In this document: piece by piece, positions 35,863 through 45,965 of the stretch
How positions within the stretch are numbered: position 1 is the stretch's first letter
Layout of the letters: each line of letters opens with the position of its first letter
From: CAYVQF01 sp964454015
GTDB taxonomy: Bacteria > Myxococcota_A > Bradymonadia > UBA4248
Length of the DNA stretch: 64,000 nucleotides
NCBI GenBank assembly: GCA_964454015.1
Contig: CAYVQF010000009.1
Location: 1-64,000, forward strand
Reading direction: 5' to 3'
Notes under the pieces: model-generated
Databases searched by the model: none
What the model saw: only the letters and a program-made list of their open reading frames with translations
What the model was told of the DNA's origin: nothing
Made by a program: the position numbers and the translations under genes

Positions 35863-35999
35863 GCGTCATTGCCGCGAGGGTCGTTGTCTTCAGTCAAGCC
35901 CGTTGAGGCGCACAAAGCACGATGTTGCGACCCAGTCCCAAAGCATTGTAGCATGCGCGCACGCACGACGGTCACGCCATGTTACCATGGGAGCAGACG

Positions 36000-36458
36000 A
36001 TGCAGAACACAACGACTCACGATGCCATCGAGGCAGGCCGGCGCCTCCTGGAAAAGGGCGCCTTCGCCGAGGCCTCTGCGTCCTTTCTTGCGACGCTCTC
36101 CGAGGACCCAGACGACGCCCTGGCCCTGCGCCTGTTGACTTTTGCCTGGCTCGGCATGCGCATGGCCGGGCAGAGCCCAGCGCCACCTCCCCCCTGGCTC
36201 CAGGACCAGTTCGCCGCGGCCCCCATCCCCCAGGCCGTCCCTGTGCCTGCCCCCACAGCCCCCCCACAGCCTCCGGACCCGGTGCAGCCCGTGCCAAGCG
36301 CCGCCGTCGAGCAGCCCCCCACCCCAGCCGAGTTCAGCGACAGCGAAGAAGATGCATCGCCCCAGAGCTTTGGGATGCTGCGACCTCGCTCGCGACGCAA
36401 GGCGGCCGGCGGCGACGACGCCCGCCCACTCGGCATTCAGCTCGGCGGCGATGACTGA
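36000..36458 (+). CDS. TPR-like protein with proline-rich tail
   Basis: The start ATG 36000 has GGGAG seven bases upstream; ATG 35979 is an alternative. About 152 residues. The first 60 are one to two TPR-like helical hairpins (EAGRRLLEKGAFAEASASFL, EDPDDALALRLL). The middle is Pro/Ala-rich and the end acidic. No membrane segment or signal is seen, so it should be cytoplasmic. Base composition and codon use match the neighbours. Its function is unknown. Confidence 0.6.
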   Translation: MQNTTTHDAIEAGRRLLEKGAFAEASASFLATLSEDPDDALALRLLTFAWLGMRMAGQSPAPPPPWLQDQFAAAPIPQAVPVPAPTAPPQPPDPVQPVPSAAVEQPPTPAEFSDSEEDASPQSFGMLRPRSRRKAAGGDDARPLGIQLGGDD

Positions 36459-36562
36459 GTCGCCAAGCCCCTTGGCGGCGACCAGGCCTGCACCTATAGT
36501 GGCGCCGCCAGACCTCGCGCCACGGCTTCGTGGCGTCTGACGCCAAGCTGCCAAGGATTGTC

Positions 36563-37294
36563 ATGGGGCGAACACAACTGCCACCAGGGGCCAACCTAGC
36601 CTTACCACCTCTCGCCCGCAGCGCCCTCATCATGATGGTGCTCACCGGAGGGCTGTGGCTCGCCATGCTGCTGCTGCTCTACCTCAAAGAAGCGTGGCTC
36701 ATTGCCTTTCTGAACCTCGCCGCCCTCTCGCCGGAGATGGTCGCCTCGGGCTACCTCTATCAGCTCGCGACCTACATGTTCCTCCACGAGCTCAGCTCTC
36801 CCCTCCATTTGCTGCTCAACGCCCTCCTGGTCTACTTCTTCGCCACCCCCATCGAGAGCCGCTGGGGAGTGCGCAAGACCCTCCTCTTCGCCTTTGGCGG
36901 TGGCGTCGCTGGGGGCCTCATGGTGCTCCTCTTCGCCGCCGTCGCCGCCCTCTTCTCCCTCGGCACACCGGCCATGACCATCGGCTTCTCCGGCGCGGCC
37001 CTGGCCATGCTCGCCCTCTTCTGCACCCTCAACGCCAACGCCACCATCCTCCTCTTCTTCGTCGTCCCTATCCGGGCCCGCACCATCCTCATCCTCGCCG
37101 TGGCCATCGATTTCCTCATGTGGATCGCCCCCGGGGCCCAGGTCTCCTTCCCGGCCCACCTCGGCGGCATCCTCTTTGGCGTCCTCATCGGCTGGGGTGG
37201 CCCGCGCCATCTGTGGCGAAAGTTTCGCTATCGGCGCATTCTCCGCGACGTCTCCTTGGACCGGCGCCCTAAGAAGCGTCAGTGGCTCAACTGA
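36563..37294 (+). CDS. Rhomboid-family intramembrane serine protease
   Basis: I choose ATG 36563, preceded by AAGGA; a GTG at 36530 would add 11 residues. About 243 residues with six or so membrane helices. The rhomboid features are seen in order: FLHELSSPLHLLLNALLVYF (the helix-2 His and Asn of the oxyanion site), a Gly-rich helix, the catalytic GFSG (Ser143) and the catalytic His199 in AHLGGILFG. The serine and histidine dyad is intact, so it is likely an active protease cutting membrane proteins. Substrates are unknown. Confidence 0.85.
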   Translation: MGRTQLPPGANLALPPLARSALIMMVLTGGLWLAMLLLLYLKEAWLIAFLNLAALSPEMVASGYLYQLATYMFLHELSSPLHLLLNALLVYFFATPIESRWGVRKTLLFAFGGGVAGGLMVLLFAAVAALFSLGTPAMTIGFSGAALAMLALFCTLNANATILLFFVVPIRARTILILAVAIDFLMWIAPGAQVSFPAHLGGILFGVLIGWGGPRHLWRKFRYRRILRDVSLDRRPKKRQWLN

Positions 37295-37384
37295 GTTTTG
37301 CCAGCTTTCTTTGGGTCTACCACCTGCACGGGGCGCGCGCGGCCCAAAATCGACGCGGCAACGAGCCTGCGTCGCTAACCAGGA

Positions 37385-40300
37385 CTAGAACGTGTAACCC
37401 ACATTGAGGTTGAAGCCGCCGAAGGGCTCCCCTGGCCGACGGTTCAACAGCAAGCCATAGTCCAACACGATGGGCGGCAGATTCTCGGCAATGAGCCACC
37501 GCAAGCCTATCCCCGCCGTGTAGCGCATTTGCTGCAGGAAGAGATCGTCGGCGAAGCTGCCCACGCCGCCGTAGGCGAGGGCCTGGTTGACCAGAAGAGC
37601 GCCGCTGTCGATGAAGAGGACCCCGAAGAGGCCTGACTCACGCACGATGGGAAAGCGCAGCTCCGTGTTCAGGTTCAACAAGAACTCGCCGCCCGCGGCC
37701 TCGTTGGTGGGGAGCTGAGGGGCCTCGGGATCGACCCGACGCGGCCCAACGGCGTCGGAGGTGAAGCCGCGGACGTTGATGCCGCCCAAGAAGAAGCGAT
37801 CGAAGAGCGGCAGGGCGGCCCCGACCCGATGAAAAGAGGCGCCGACTCTCGCGTTGATTCCCACGGTAAAATTGCGGAGAAAAGTCGTATAGAAGGAGCC
37901 CCGTAGGTCGGGTTTGGCGAAGAAGCCGACCTGCTCGGAGTAGCCGAGCTTGGCCCGACCTTCGAGATAATAGCCGCGGGTGGGGTTCAGAGGGGAGTTG
38001 CGCGCATCATAGAGGGTGCGGGGAATGATGGCGTAGGTCTGCGAGGTGTCCCGGGCGTCGAAGGGGCAGTCTTGAAAGAAGGTGACAGGGTAACACGGAT
38101 CATAGCTGTCCATGTCGCCGGAGAAGGACGCCGTCGAGGAGACTTTGGCCTCGATACCCAGGGAGGCAAACCAGCTACGCGAGATGCTCCACCGCACTTC
38201 GATGATGCCACCTTGCTCTTCCTTCTTGGTCTCGGGGATGTAGCGCAGGTCGTAGAAGGCCTGCAGCAGGAGGTCGATGCCCGAAACAGGGGAGACGGGG
38301 ATCTGAAAGGTGGCCAAGCTGAACCAGTTCTGGTTGAAAGGCTTGGCGAGGACGAACTCCCCGTTGAAGTTGAGGAAACGTGCCTCTGGCAGCAGGAGGA
38401 TGCGAAACTCCCAGCCCGTGCCCAAGAGGTTGGCCTCGACGAACTCCAGCTCAGCCGTGGCGAGCCACTCACCCGCGATGAGGGTGGCACCCAAGGCCAG
38501 ATCCAACCAACGCCGCAGCCCCTCCTCGACGTGCACCACCAGAGGGACGTGGTTGAGGACGAAATCCCGCTGTTGGCCCGCGGCGCTGTCGCGACGTTGC
38601 TGCTCTTCATCTTCGATGCCGATGGTCTCGACCGTCACCGACTCATAGATGGCGCGGGCGCGAAGATTGGAGCGGGCCTCCAGCAGCTTGTTGAAGTCAA
38701 AGGGGTCTGACGTGTCGAAGGGGAAATCCTGCTTGATGACCCAGTTGGCTGTGACGAAGTTGCCGTGGATGAAGAAATCTCCGACGAAATGCGGCTCGCC
38801 GACGCTCACCCCATAGTCGACGTCCACTTGGGTGCCCGTAATGCCGCCTTGAGGCCGGCAGATCGCACCGTCCTGTTCATTATTGAAGAACTCGAAGTGG
38901 CGCCGGCACACCTCCTGGGGGCCCTTGGGACTCTGTGAGCGCTGACAGAGATCCTCAGGCGCCGGGGGAAAACACTCGTTGGGAAGCTCGGGTGTCTCGC
39001 ACGTCAGTTGGATCTCATCGCTGTCGTTGTCATAGGCGGTGCAGGAGACTTCGACAGTGGCGCGGGCAAAGCCCTGGGCTCGCAAGGTCTTCAGGAGCTG
39101 GGTCTGGTCCGTGCGCAGATCCAAGGCGTTGAAGGGGAGCCCGACTTGTCCCTCGATGGCGCGAATGTCCCGCGCGATGACATCGCTGCGCTCCGTGTGT
39201 ACGTGCTTGAATTGCACCGTCGTCAGGGGGCCTTCGGTGATGAAAAAGGTCAACAAGAGGCGTCCGGGCGTGCTGGCCTGGGTCAGTGACCAGCCGGTGA
39301 CGTCAGCCAAGAGGTAGCCACGTTCTCGGTAGACATCGACGATGATGCCAGCGTCATCGGCGATGAGGGAGAGCTGAGGGTAAGCGCCCGTCCCAAAGGG
39401 TTGGTAGGCGGTGCTGCGGATCGCGTCACGGAGCACGTTGTGACTAAGGCTGACGGCACCATCGAAATGAATGCGCTCGATCTCCGCCTGTGGCCCTTCG
39501 TCGATCGTAATGGTGAGGCGGTACAAGTTGGCGTCTGAGGTGTCGATGTGGTGGCTGACCTCCGCCCAGTAGTGGCCGACCGTTTCGTAGCGGGCCTTGA
39601 TCTGGGCAATGGAGGAGCTGACCTCGGCGACGTCGATGTATCCTACCTCAAAGAAGGTCAGGGTGTTGAGCAGCTCCTTCTCATCGATGATGCGGTTGCC
39701 GGAGAAGGAGAAGGCCCAGCGCCGCCCCTCTTCGATGTCGAGGAAGATGTCGTACTGCCCGCGTTCTTTGTCTTTTCGGTAGTAGTGGTTGATGCGCACC
39801 TGGATGAAGCCGGCGCGTCGGTAGCTTTGGGTCAGGGACTCCAGTCCTCGTTCGAGCTGGTCGAAGGTGAAGTTGGAGAAGAAGCCAAAGCCGGCCCGGA
39901 GGGAGCTCTCGATCTCTTCGTAGCTAAAGGCGCTGTGGCCGCGGGCGTAGACACGCCCCAGCGCGTAAGGGATGCCTGCGTCGACGTCGATGATGACGTC
40001 GGCGAGGTAAGGTCCGGCGGGGGCCTCGCGCACGTCGACGACGGCGTCGAAGTAGCCTTCTCTCTGATAGAGGCGCTCGATGGCGCTGGCTTGATCCGTC
40101 AAGGCAATGGCGGCCAGCTCGCGTTGGGTCATGGAGCGCGTGTCCAGGTTGCGCAGGGTGGTGCTGCGGGGAAGCAGGGGGCGCCCGGAGCGCAAGACCA
40201 GGCGCTTCTTGATCTCCGACTCGAAGAGATCGCCGACCTCCTTGAAAACGATGTTGCGCACCAGCGGCTGGCCTTCAGTGAAAAAGACCACTTGGTAACC

Positions 40301-40753
40301 GCTGGCGCTGCGCTCGACCCGTGGCTCCACCGTGGCAAAAAAACCCGTGCGCAACAGGCGCCGCGCCGCGACAGCGAGACGGGCCTCGTCAAAGACTTGG
40401 CCTGGCCAAAACGTGGTGACCCGCTTGAGGGCCTCCACATTGTCGATCTCATCGCAGAAGGGGATGTCGCAGCGAATCTCTACCGAGACGATGCGATCCG
40501 AGAAGGCCGTGACCACCGGCGGGGCCGCGCTGACGAGACTCGGTTGCGGCGACGACTGTGGGTCTTCCTCTTCGCCTTCTGCCGCACCTTCAGACGCTTC
40601 TTCAGGCTCGAGCTCTGCCGCGCCTTCAGGAGCCTCTTCAGCCGCGGCACCGATGGGGCGCAGCGAGAGACACATCACCCAGCACAGCATGGCCATGCCG
40701 CTCAGGCGTGCCAGCCGCTCCCAAACCAGGGACTCTGCGAAACACTCAATCAA
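37385..40753 (-). CDS. tamA: Omp85-family outer-membrane assembly protein (TamA-like)
   Basis: About 1122 residues. After a signal-like N-terminus (AMLCWVMCLSLRPIGAAAEE) and a Glu/Ala-rich stretch there is a long series of POTRA-like repeats (for example QVFDEARLAVAARRLLRTGF), then a 16-strand barrel. The barrel holds the Omp85 lid motif as GGINVRGF and ends in ...LNVGYTF. It is longer than classic TamA (about 570) and BamA (about 800), mainly through the N-terminal part. A Cys-rich insertion (six Cys, about residues 570-640) interrupts the POTRA region. The start is uncertain: a TTG at 40753 overlaps tamB by 8 nt and has a GGAAG upstream, while ATG 40696 gives a shorter signal peptide. Downstream of tamB, it is the likely TamA partner for inserting outer-membrane proteins. 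Confidence 0.85.
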   Translation of the reverse strand: MIECFAESLVWERLARLSGMAMLCWVMCLSLRPIGAAAEEAPEGAAELEPEEASEGAAEGEEEDPQSSPQPSLVSAAPPVVTAFSDRIVSVEIRCDIPFCDEIDNVEALKRVTTFWPGQVFDEARLAVAARRLLRTGFFATVEPRVERSASGYQVVFFTEGQPLVRNIVFKEVGDLFESEIKKRLVLRSGRPLLPRSTTLRNLDTRSMTQRELAAIALTDQASAIERLYQREGYFDAVVDVREAPAGPYLADVIIDVDAGIPYALGRVYARGHSAFSYEEIESSLRAGFGFFSNFTFDQLERGLESLTQSYRRAGFIQVRINHYYRKDKERGQYDIFLDIEEGRRWAFSFSGNRIIDEKELLNTLTFFEVGYIDVAEVSSSIAQIKARYETVGHYWAEVSHHIDTSDANLYRLTITIDEGPQAEIERIHFDGAVSLSHNVLRDAIRSTAYQPFGTGAYPQLSLIADDAGIIVDVYRERGYLLADVTGWSLTQASTPGRLLLTFFITEGPLTTVQFKHVHTERSDVIARDIRAIEGQVGLPFNALDLRTDQTQLLKTLRAQGFARATVEVSCTAYDNDSDEIQLTCETPELPNECFPPAPEDLCQRSQSPKGPQEVCRRHFEFFNNEQDGAICRPQGGITGTQVDVDYGVSVGEPHFVGDFFIHGNFVTANWVIKQDFPFDTSDPFDFNKLLEARSNLRARAIYESVTVETIGIEDEEQQRRDSAAGQQRDFVLNHVPLVVHVEEGLRRWLDLALGATLIAGEWLATAELEFVEANLLGTGWEFRILLLPEARFLNFNGEFVLAKPFNQNWFSLATFQIPVSPVSGIDLLLQAFYDLRYIPETKKEEQGGIIEVRWSISRSWFASLGIEAKVSSTASFSGDMDSYDPCYPVTFFQDCPFDARDTSQTYAIIPRTLYDARNSPLNPTRGYYLEGRAKLGYSEQVGFFAKPDLRGSFYTTFLRNFTVGINARVGASFHRVGAALPLFDRFFLGGINVRGFTSDAVGPRRVDPEAPQLPTNEAAGGEFLLNLNTELRFPIVRESGLFGVLFIDSGALLVNQALAYGGVGSFADDLFLQQMRYTAGIGLRWLIAENLPPIVLDYGLLLNRRPGEPFGGFNLNVGYTF

Positions 40754-43700
40754 GGGGAATCTTCCAGTGGAGACGGCCGCCCACCCGGAAGAGGGGTGCT
40801 TTGCCTTCCTCTTCCACTGTGTTCTGCCCCGTCAGTTCTAAGAGCCAGCGATCGTCGAAGCGGTACTCACTGCTGATCGCTTGTTCGTTGCCTTCAGCGC
40901 CGCGAATTGAAACCCCGGCGGCAATGCGCAGCGCCCGATTGACCTGTTGCACGTAGACGAACTGTGCTGCGCCTTCGGAGAAGAGAAACTTGAACTGGTC
41001 CGCCGCCAGGATGTCATCGACCTGGGATTCGAAGAAGGGCGCGATGATGGATTCGACGGCGATGTCGACGGCGGGGCTCTCGTTGCGGCCCGCGCTCAAC
41101 TCTTCGAGGGTTTTGCCCGTGAGGATCAACGTATAAATGTTGGCATCCGTCAGGTATGGGCGCGAGTCGAACTCCCACACCGGCTTGGACACCGTGCCGC
41201 TCAAGGTCAGGGTGAGCAAATAGAGTTCGGAGCCGCGCGCGATCTCGCTGGTGCGGATGCGGCGGCGGCGATCGAGGGCAGAGCTACCCATGACGGTCGA
41301 GGAAAAGGAACTCAAGGTACTGATTTCCGCTTGGGCAGAGATATCCAAGCGCCCGTCCATGGAGCCTGCGAAGGTGAGCTGACCGCCGGGCTGAATCTCG
41401 AACTCCGTGCCGCGGAAGTTCACCGAGCCAGAGCGAATGGAGACGATCCCTGTAGGCTCGATGTCCTTGAGCGTCCCCTCGAGGTTGATGTGGAAGCCAA
41501 GGTCGAGCAAGAGGTCGGCACCTGCCACCTGATTGTCGATGCGGAAGCCGCTGTCAGAGAGCACCGTGACGTCGAGGTTGATCCGCCCCAGGGCGGGCAT
41601 TCGCCGCCAGATGGACTGCTCATACTGCTCGACGCGCTTGCGCTTCTCGATCACCGTGCCGACCACCTGCTGCTGCAAGAGGTCACTCTGCACGTCGTAG
41701 TTCTTGTAATAACGTCCTTCTGAGACCTCGACGAAGCCCGAAATGACGATGCTCTCCAGGGCGCTCAGGTCCTCAGCCCAGACCGTGAGGATCGGCGAAA
41801 AGGTCAAGGTCATCTCGTCTTTGATGCGGTAGGAGAGATTGTTCCCCACCACATCGATCTGCCCCCCCTCGGGTAAAAAGGGATTGCGCCAGATCTCGCC
41901 GCTGATGGAGAAGCTCCCCCCCAAGGCGCGCCCTACCAGTGCCCGGTCGTGGGGAATGAGATAGCAGGGGCCGCCAGCAATGAAACAGGATGAGGCTGGC
42001 GCGATCTCGATCGTGCCGCTCTCCAGGAAAATGGGCTCAGGCAGGCCGCGGATCAGGGCGCGCAGTGGCCGCTGGACCTGCACGGTGCCACTGAAGTCGA
42101 GGCTGTTGGGGTCAAGAGAGAATTGCTGCTTTTCATCCAAGAGCGCCCCCCGCATCGAGACGTCGGCATAGAGCGCGCCAGATGCCTCCAGGACCACATC
42201 ACCTGCCAAACGAGCGAGATTGGCGTCGAGCTCACCCTGCACATTGAGAGCGACCTGACCGTCCGTGCTGGCCATCCCGGCGATCAGCAGCGACTGGCCG
42301 GCATACTGGATCTCGAGGGGATAGACCTCGTCTGTGACGATACACAGCGCTGTCGACGGCGCACACTCCGGGCCGCGACCGATCCGGAGGATCCCCTGCG
42401 AGAGGGACACGGGCAGGTCGACGCCGTGCGCGAGCACCTGCAACGGATGACGTACGGCGATGAAGCCGTGGACGCGCAGCGCTTCGAGGTCGAAACGCCC
42501 GCGCCGGAAGAGACGCCCGCCCGCGCTCAGAGACAGGGACAGGGAACCGGTCGCGTCGTGAATGGTGTTGACCATGCCAGCCAGAAGTCCTAGGCCCAGC
42601 TCGCCGTTGACCTCGAGGTCGAGGTCGCCTCTCAGCGTTCCACTGCCAGAGACCACCAGGTGGCTGTCGGCATAGTCCAAGATCAAACTCGCCACCTCGA
42701 TGCGCTCCCGCCCTTGGTCAAAGTGGATCTCGATGGGCTGGTGCGACCGCAGGGGCGTGCCCAAGATCTGGGCCTGCAGGTCCTCGAGGCGCAGCGTCGC
42801 GTGAGCGCCCGTGGCTCCGTCGTAACACGCCGAGATGGAGCCGCTGGTGCTGAGCGCTTCCACTGGGATGTCCAGCGGCGCGCCGCTGAAGCGGGCCAAT
42901 GCCGCCAAGACGTCGAGCTGCTCAAAGCTCAAACGCATCCCCGCCGTAAGTGGGGCCGCGCGGTTGATGGCGGCATCCAAGTGCAGCAAGTCCAGCAAGG
43001 TGCCCTGGGCCAAGACATGGTCCTCGGTCGTTGCAAAGCGCAAGGCAACCCCACCGAGCTGGAAGCTCTCCACCAGGATGTCGTCAACTTGAAGATCCCC
43101 GTGGAAGGCAAAGGCTTGATCGATGCGTCCACCCAAGAAGAGGTCGGCGTCGCCCGAGACTTGAACCGCCAAGGTCACGGTGGCATCGAGAGGGGTGTCC
43201 AAGCGCTTGATCACCGCCAAGTCACTCAGCCGCAGGGCATCGACGCCCGTGGTGATCGAGAAGCGGTGGTCTTTGAGGTCGTAGCTGGCTTCGGGGATGC
43301 GTAAGACCGCTTGCTCGCTGCCGCTGTGCCAAGCCTGAAGCTGAGTGAGGGAGGCCCGGGAGCCGCGAAGCGCAAAAGCCGTGCTGATTCTACTCAGCCG
43401 TTCACCCATGACCCCGAGGTTGCTCACCTGCGCCTGACCCTGCACCAAAGGCGAGGCGCTGCTGCCGCCGACACTGGCCGTCAACGACACGGTGCCCGCC
43501 AAATCGAGGCCGGGGGGCATCGCCACGGGCAGCGCGCCCAGGGAGAAGTGGTTCACTTCGAGGTTGAGACCCAGGGGGATGTCGTCGCGCAGGGCTAGCG
43601 AATTCGCCGCGAAAGGCGTGACATGGCCGCGCGCGTGGACCGCACCGAGCTCCGACGTCACTTGGAAGCGGCTCAAGTCGATGCGGCCCTGGTGGAGGCC

Positions 43701-45692
43701 AGCTTCTACCGTGAGCTCGTTGATGGACCAGCCCTGGAAGGACGCTCTCTGCAGGTGCAGATCGAGCTGTGCCTGCGGGGCCGTGAGGGTGCCCTGGACC
43801 CCGAGGTTGAGGTTGAGGCGGTGGGTGCGCAGGCCGGGCAAGCCGGCCACGGCGAGGTAGGGGCCGAGATCGTGGGCGTCAAGGGAGAGCTTCGTGGGCG
43901 AGAGACGCAGCGCATCGACGGCGAGGACCGCACCGGGCGCGATGCGCAGGGAGTCTGTGCCCGCTTCGAGATGCAGACCTGCTGGAAGACTCAAGACACG
44001 GTTTCGCCAGATCAGGAAGGGGACGTCACCCTCTTGTGGCTGCAGCGCCAAACGGGTGACCCGGGTGTTGGGAATGGGGGCGTCGAGCTCGAGAGAGAGA
44101 CCCTTTGGCAAGAAGAGACCCATCTCGCCGTCCCGCCCATAGGCCTGTACCGTACCGAAAAAGTGGCCCCTGAGTGCCTCGGGCCAGCCGATCTCCGTCA
44201 ACATGTCCGTCGGGATGCCGCGGGTCAGGCTGAAATCGCGATCCGGATCGATGTCACCGATCTGGGCGTTGAGCAGGAAGTCACCGTCGACGATCATGTA
44301 GTGGCCATCGAGGTTGACTTTGCCGAGGGAGGTGGAGGTAGTGGCCAGACCGATGTCGAAGCGCTGCCCTGCCAGGCGACCGTCAACCTGGGTCCGCTCG
44401 AGGATGAGCTCGCCAAAGGCGAGCTGTGGGCTCGAGAGGTGCACCTGCCCCTCGGCTCGCTCGAGATCACCCGAGAGGGACGCGCGCACGCGGAAAGGCT
44501 CGGCGCCAGCGAGCTGCGGCCCAACGAAGTAGGCCAGGACCTCGTCGTTGGGCTGCATGCTCATGTCCAGGTTGGCGCCAAAGAGAATGGTGTCTTCTGG
44601 GAGCGCCGCTGAGGGTTGGTGGCCATAGGTGGCGGCGGCGGCGACGATCTCCTCTTCAGTCGGGGCGACATTCATCCAGCCCTGCTGAATGAGGACTTGG
44701 CCCGTGGAGAGCTGACCCGTGAAACGCGAGAAGCCGTAGGTCATGTCACGCCACCAGAAGTTGTCCACTTTGAGGTCGCGCAATGGCACCACCAGATTGC
44801 CGCGCAACGGTGGCAGGTCCGAGGTGTAAGGTGGAAGCACCAGGGCGCGCAGGGTGTGGGCCAAGCTGGTCTGCAGATGGGAGGCGTAGAAGGCACCGCT
44901 GCCGCCGCTGCTCATCCCGAGTCCGACCTCGGCGCGGCCAAAACGCCCCAGGGGAAACGTGAAGAGATGGGGGTTGAACTCGACGCGCCCCGAAGCGACT
45001 CTGAGCCCGTGTTTGCCCAGGATGGCCGGTGCCGTCGCCATCTCCAAGGTGTCCCTGATGTGCAGGCGGAAAGCGTCGATCTCGATCCCCTCGAGGTAGA
45101 CATCGAATTCGTCGAAATGCAGGTGCAGCTTGGCGTCGTGGAGGTTCACCTCGCGTAGCAGCAAGGAGGTCTCACCTTCGCCGTCTCCCTCCGTTACGGG
45201 TAAAACGGCACGCAAGAGGTTGAAATCACCTGAGCCGGTGAAGTCGAGGAAAACCTCGGCACCAAAGACCTCGATGAGGCTCAGGTGAATGCGCGAGACC
45301 GTGAGGAGGCCCCAGAGGTCGTCGAAGGGGATGGCGGCCTCGATACGGCTCGCCCGGATGACCTCGCCGTTGATGGGCTCAGAGATGACGACGTCGCGCA
45401 GGGTCAGGGTGCGCAGGCCGGGATCGACGGCGATGCGCCCCACCTTGAAGTCACCGCGGAGGTTGGCGCTGAGCTGGGCTTCCACCAGCGCCACCGCCAT
45501 GGATGAGTTGAGAAAGAAAAACACGACCACGTAGAGAATGCCCAGCACCACGCCTGGCCACAACAGCCACACCAGGAGGGTCTGCAGCCAGCGCAAAAGG
45601 GTGCTCGTTCGGCGTCGCAGTCGCACCTGCGCACTGGGGGCTGGCGTGCTCGCCCCTGGGCGCGGTGCCGTGTTGTCGACTGCTTGAGCCAT
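40746..45692 (-). CDS. tamB: Translocation/assembly module protein TamB (DUF490)
   Basis: ATG 45692 gives a 1648-residue protein; the frame continues upstream to 46250 only as a non-coding extension. It has one N-terminal membrane helix (VVLGILYVVVFFFLN, about residue 50), a very long beta-rich periplasmic body of repeated short strands, and a C-terminal DUF490/TamB domain. In that domain VTVLSDSGFRIDNQVAG and SGSVNFRGTEFEIQPGG are typical. TamB forms a hydrophobic groove across the periplasm for lipids or outer-membrane proteins and works with TamA, encoded just downstream. A short Cys pair region (ECAPSTALC) is a minor oddity. It is divergent from the phosphoesterase-like lipoprotein. Confidence 0.92.
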   Translation of the reverse strand: MAQAVDNTAPRPGASTPAPSAQVRLRRRTSTLLRWLQTLLVWLLWPGVVLGILYVVVFFFLNSSMAVALVEAQLSANLRGDFKVGRIAVDPGLRTLTLRDVVISEPINGEVIRASRIEAAIPFDDLWGLLTVSRIHLSLIEVFGAEVFLDFTGSGDFNLLRAVLPVTEGDGEGETSLLLREVNLHDAKLHLHFDEFDVYLEGIEIDAFRLHIRDTLEMATAPAILGKHGLRVASGRVEFNPHLFTFPLGRFGRAEVGLGMSSGGSGAFYASHLQTSLAHTLRALVLPPYTSDLPPLRGNLVVPLRDLKVDNFWWRDMTYGFSRFTGQLSTGQVLIQQGWMNVAPTEEEIVAAAATYGHQPSAALPEDTILFGANLDMSMQPNDEVLAYFVGPQLAGAEPFRVRASLSGDLERAEGQVHLSSPQLAFGELILERTQVDGRLAGQRFDIGLATTSTSLGKVNLDGHYMIVDGDFLLNAQIGDIDPDRDFSLTRGIPTDMLTEIGWPEALRGHFFGTVQAYGRDGEMGLFLPKGLSLELDAPIPNTRVTRLALQPQEGDVPFLIWRNRVLSLPAGLHLEAGTDSLRIAPGAVLAVDALRLSPTKLSLDAHDLGPYLAVAGLPGLRTHRLNLNLGVQGTLTAPQAQLDLHLQRASFQGWSINELTVEAGLHQGRIDLSRFQVTSELGAVHARGHVTPFAANSLALRDDIPLGLNLEVNHFSLGALPVAMPPGLDLAGTVSLTASVGGSSASPLVQGQAQVSNLGVMGERLSRISTAFALRGSRASLTQLQAWHSGSEQAVLRIPEASYDLKDHRFSITTGVDALRLSDLAVIKRLDTPLDATVTLAVQVSGDADLFLGGRIDQAFAFHGDLQVDDILVESFQLGGVALRFATTEDHVLAQGTLLDLLHLDAAINRAAPLTAGMRLSFEQLDVLAALARFSGAPLDIPVEALSTSGSISACYDGATGAHATLRLEDLQAQILGTPLRSHQPIEIHFDQGRERIEVASLILDYADSHLVVSGSGTLRGDLDLEVNGELGLGLLAGMVNTIHDATGSLSLSLSAGGRLFRRGRFDLEALRVHGFIAVRHPLQVLAHGVDLPVSLSQGILRIGRGPECAPSTALCIVTDEVYPLEIQYAGQSLLIAGMASTDGQVALNVQGELDANLARLAGDVVLEASGALYADVSMRGALLDEKQQFSLDPNSLDFSGTVQVQRPLRALIRGLPEPIFLESGTIEIAPASSCFIAGGPCYLIPHDRALVGRALGGSFSISGEIWRNPFLPEGGQIDVVGNNLSYRIKDEMTLTFSPILTVWAEDLSALESIVISGFVEVSEGRYYKNYDVQSDLLQQQVVGTVIEKRKRVEQYEQSIWRRMPALGRINLDVTVLSDSGFRIDNQVAGADLLLDLGFHINLEGTLKDIEPTGIVSIRSGSVNFRGTEFEIQPGGQLTFAGSMDGRLDISAQAEISTLSSFSSTVMGSSALDRRRRIRTSEIARGSELYLLTLTLSGTVSKPVWEFDSRPYLTDANIYTLILTGKTLEELSAGRNESPAVDIAVESIIAPFFESQVDDILAADQFKFLFSEGAAQFVYVQQVNRALRIAAGVSIRGAEGNEQAISSEYRFDDRWLLELTGQNTVEEEGKAPLFRVGGRLHWKIPLD

Positions 45693-45965
45693 GGGATGAG
45701 TCCCACTTGCTTGAGAACGCGAGCGCTTAGGCCTCGGGTGGGTGAAGTGGCGCCGCCTGGTTTCGGTGACAGGCAAGTGCGGGCCCAGTATTGTAGATTC
45801 GCCTTTACTGCGCCACCTGCTCGCAGTGGGATTTCCACCCCGGCCGGGGGAGGCGCTAGGACGCGACGATGATTGCGCCCACAGCGGGCACGGAAGTGTT
45901 AGACTGTGGCGGCTCTGTACTCGAAGGCCGTGCGCCTCCGGCCTTCGCCCAAGCGAGTCCTTGGC

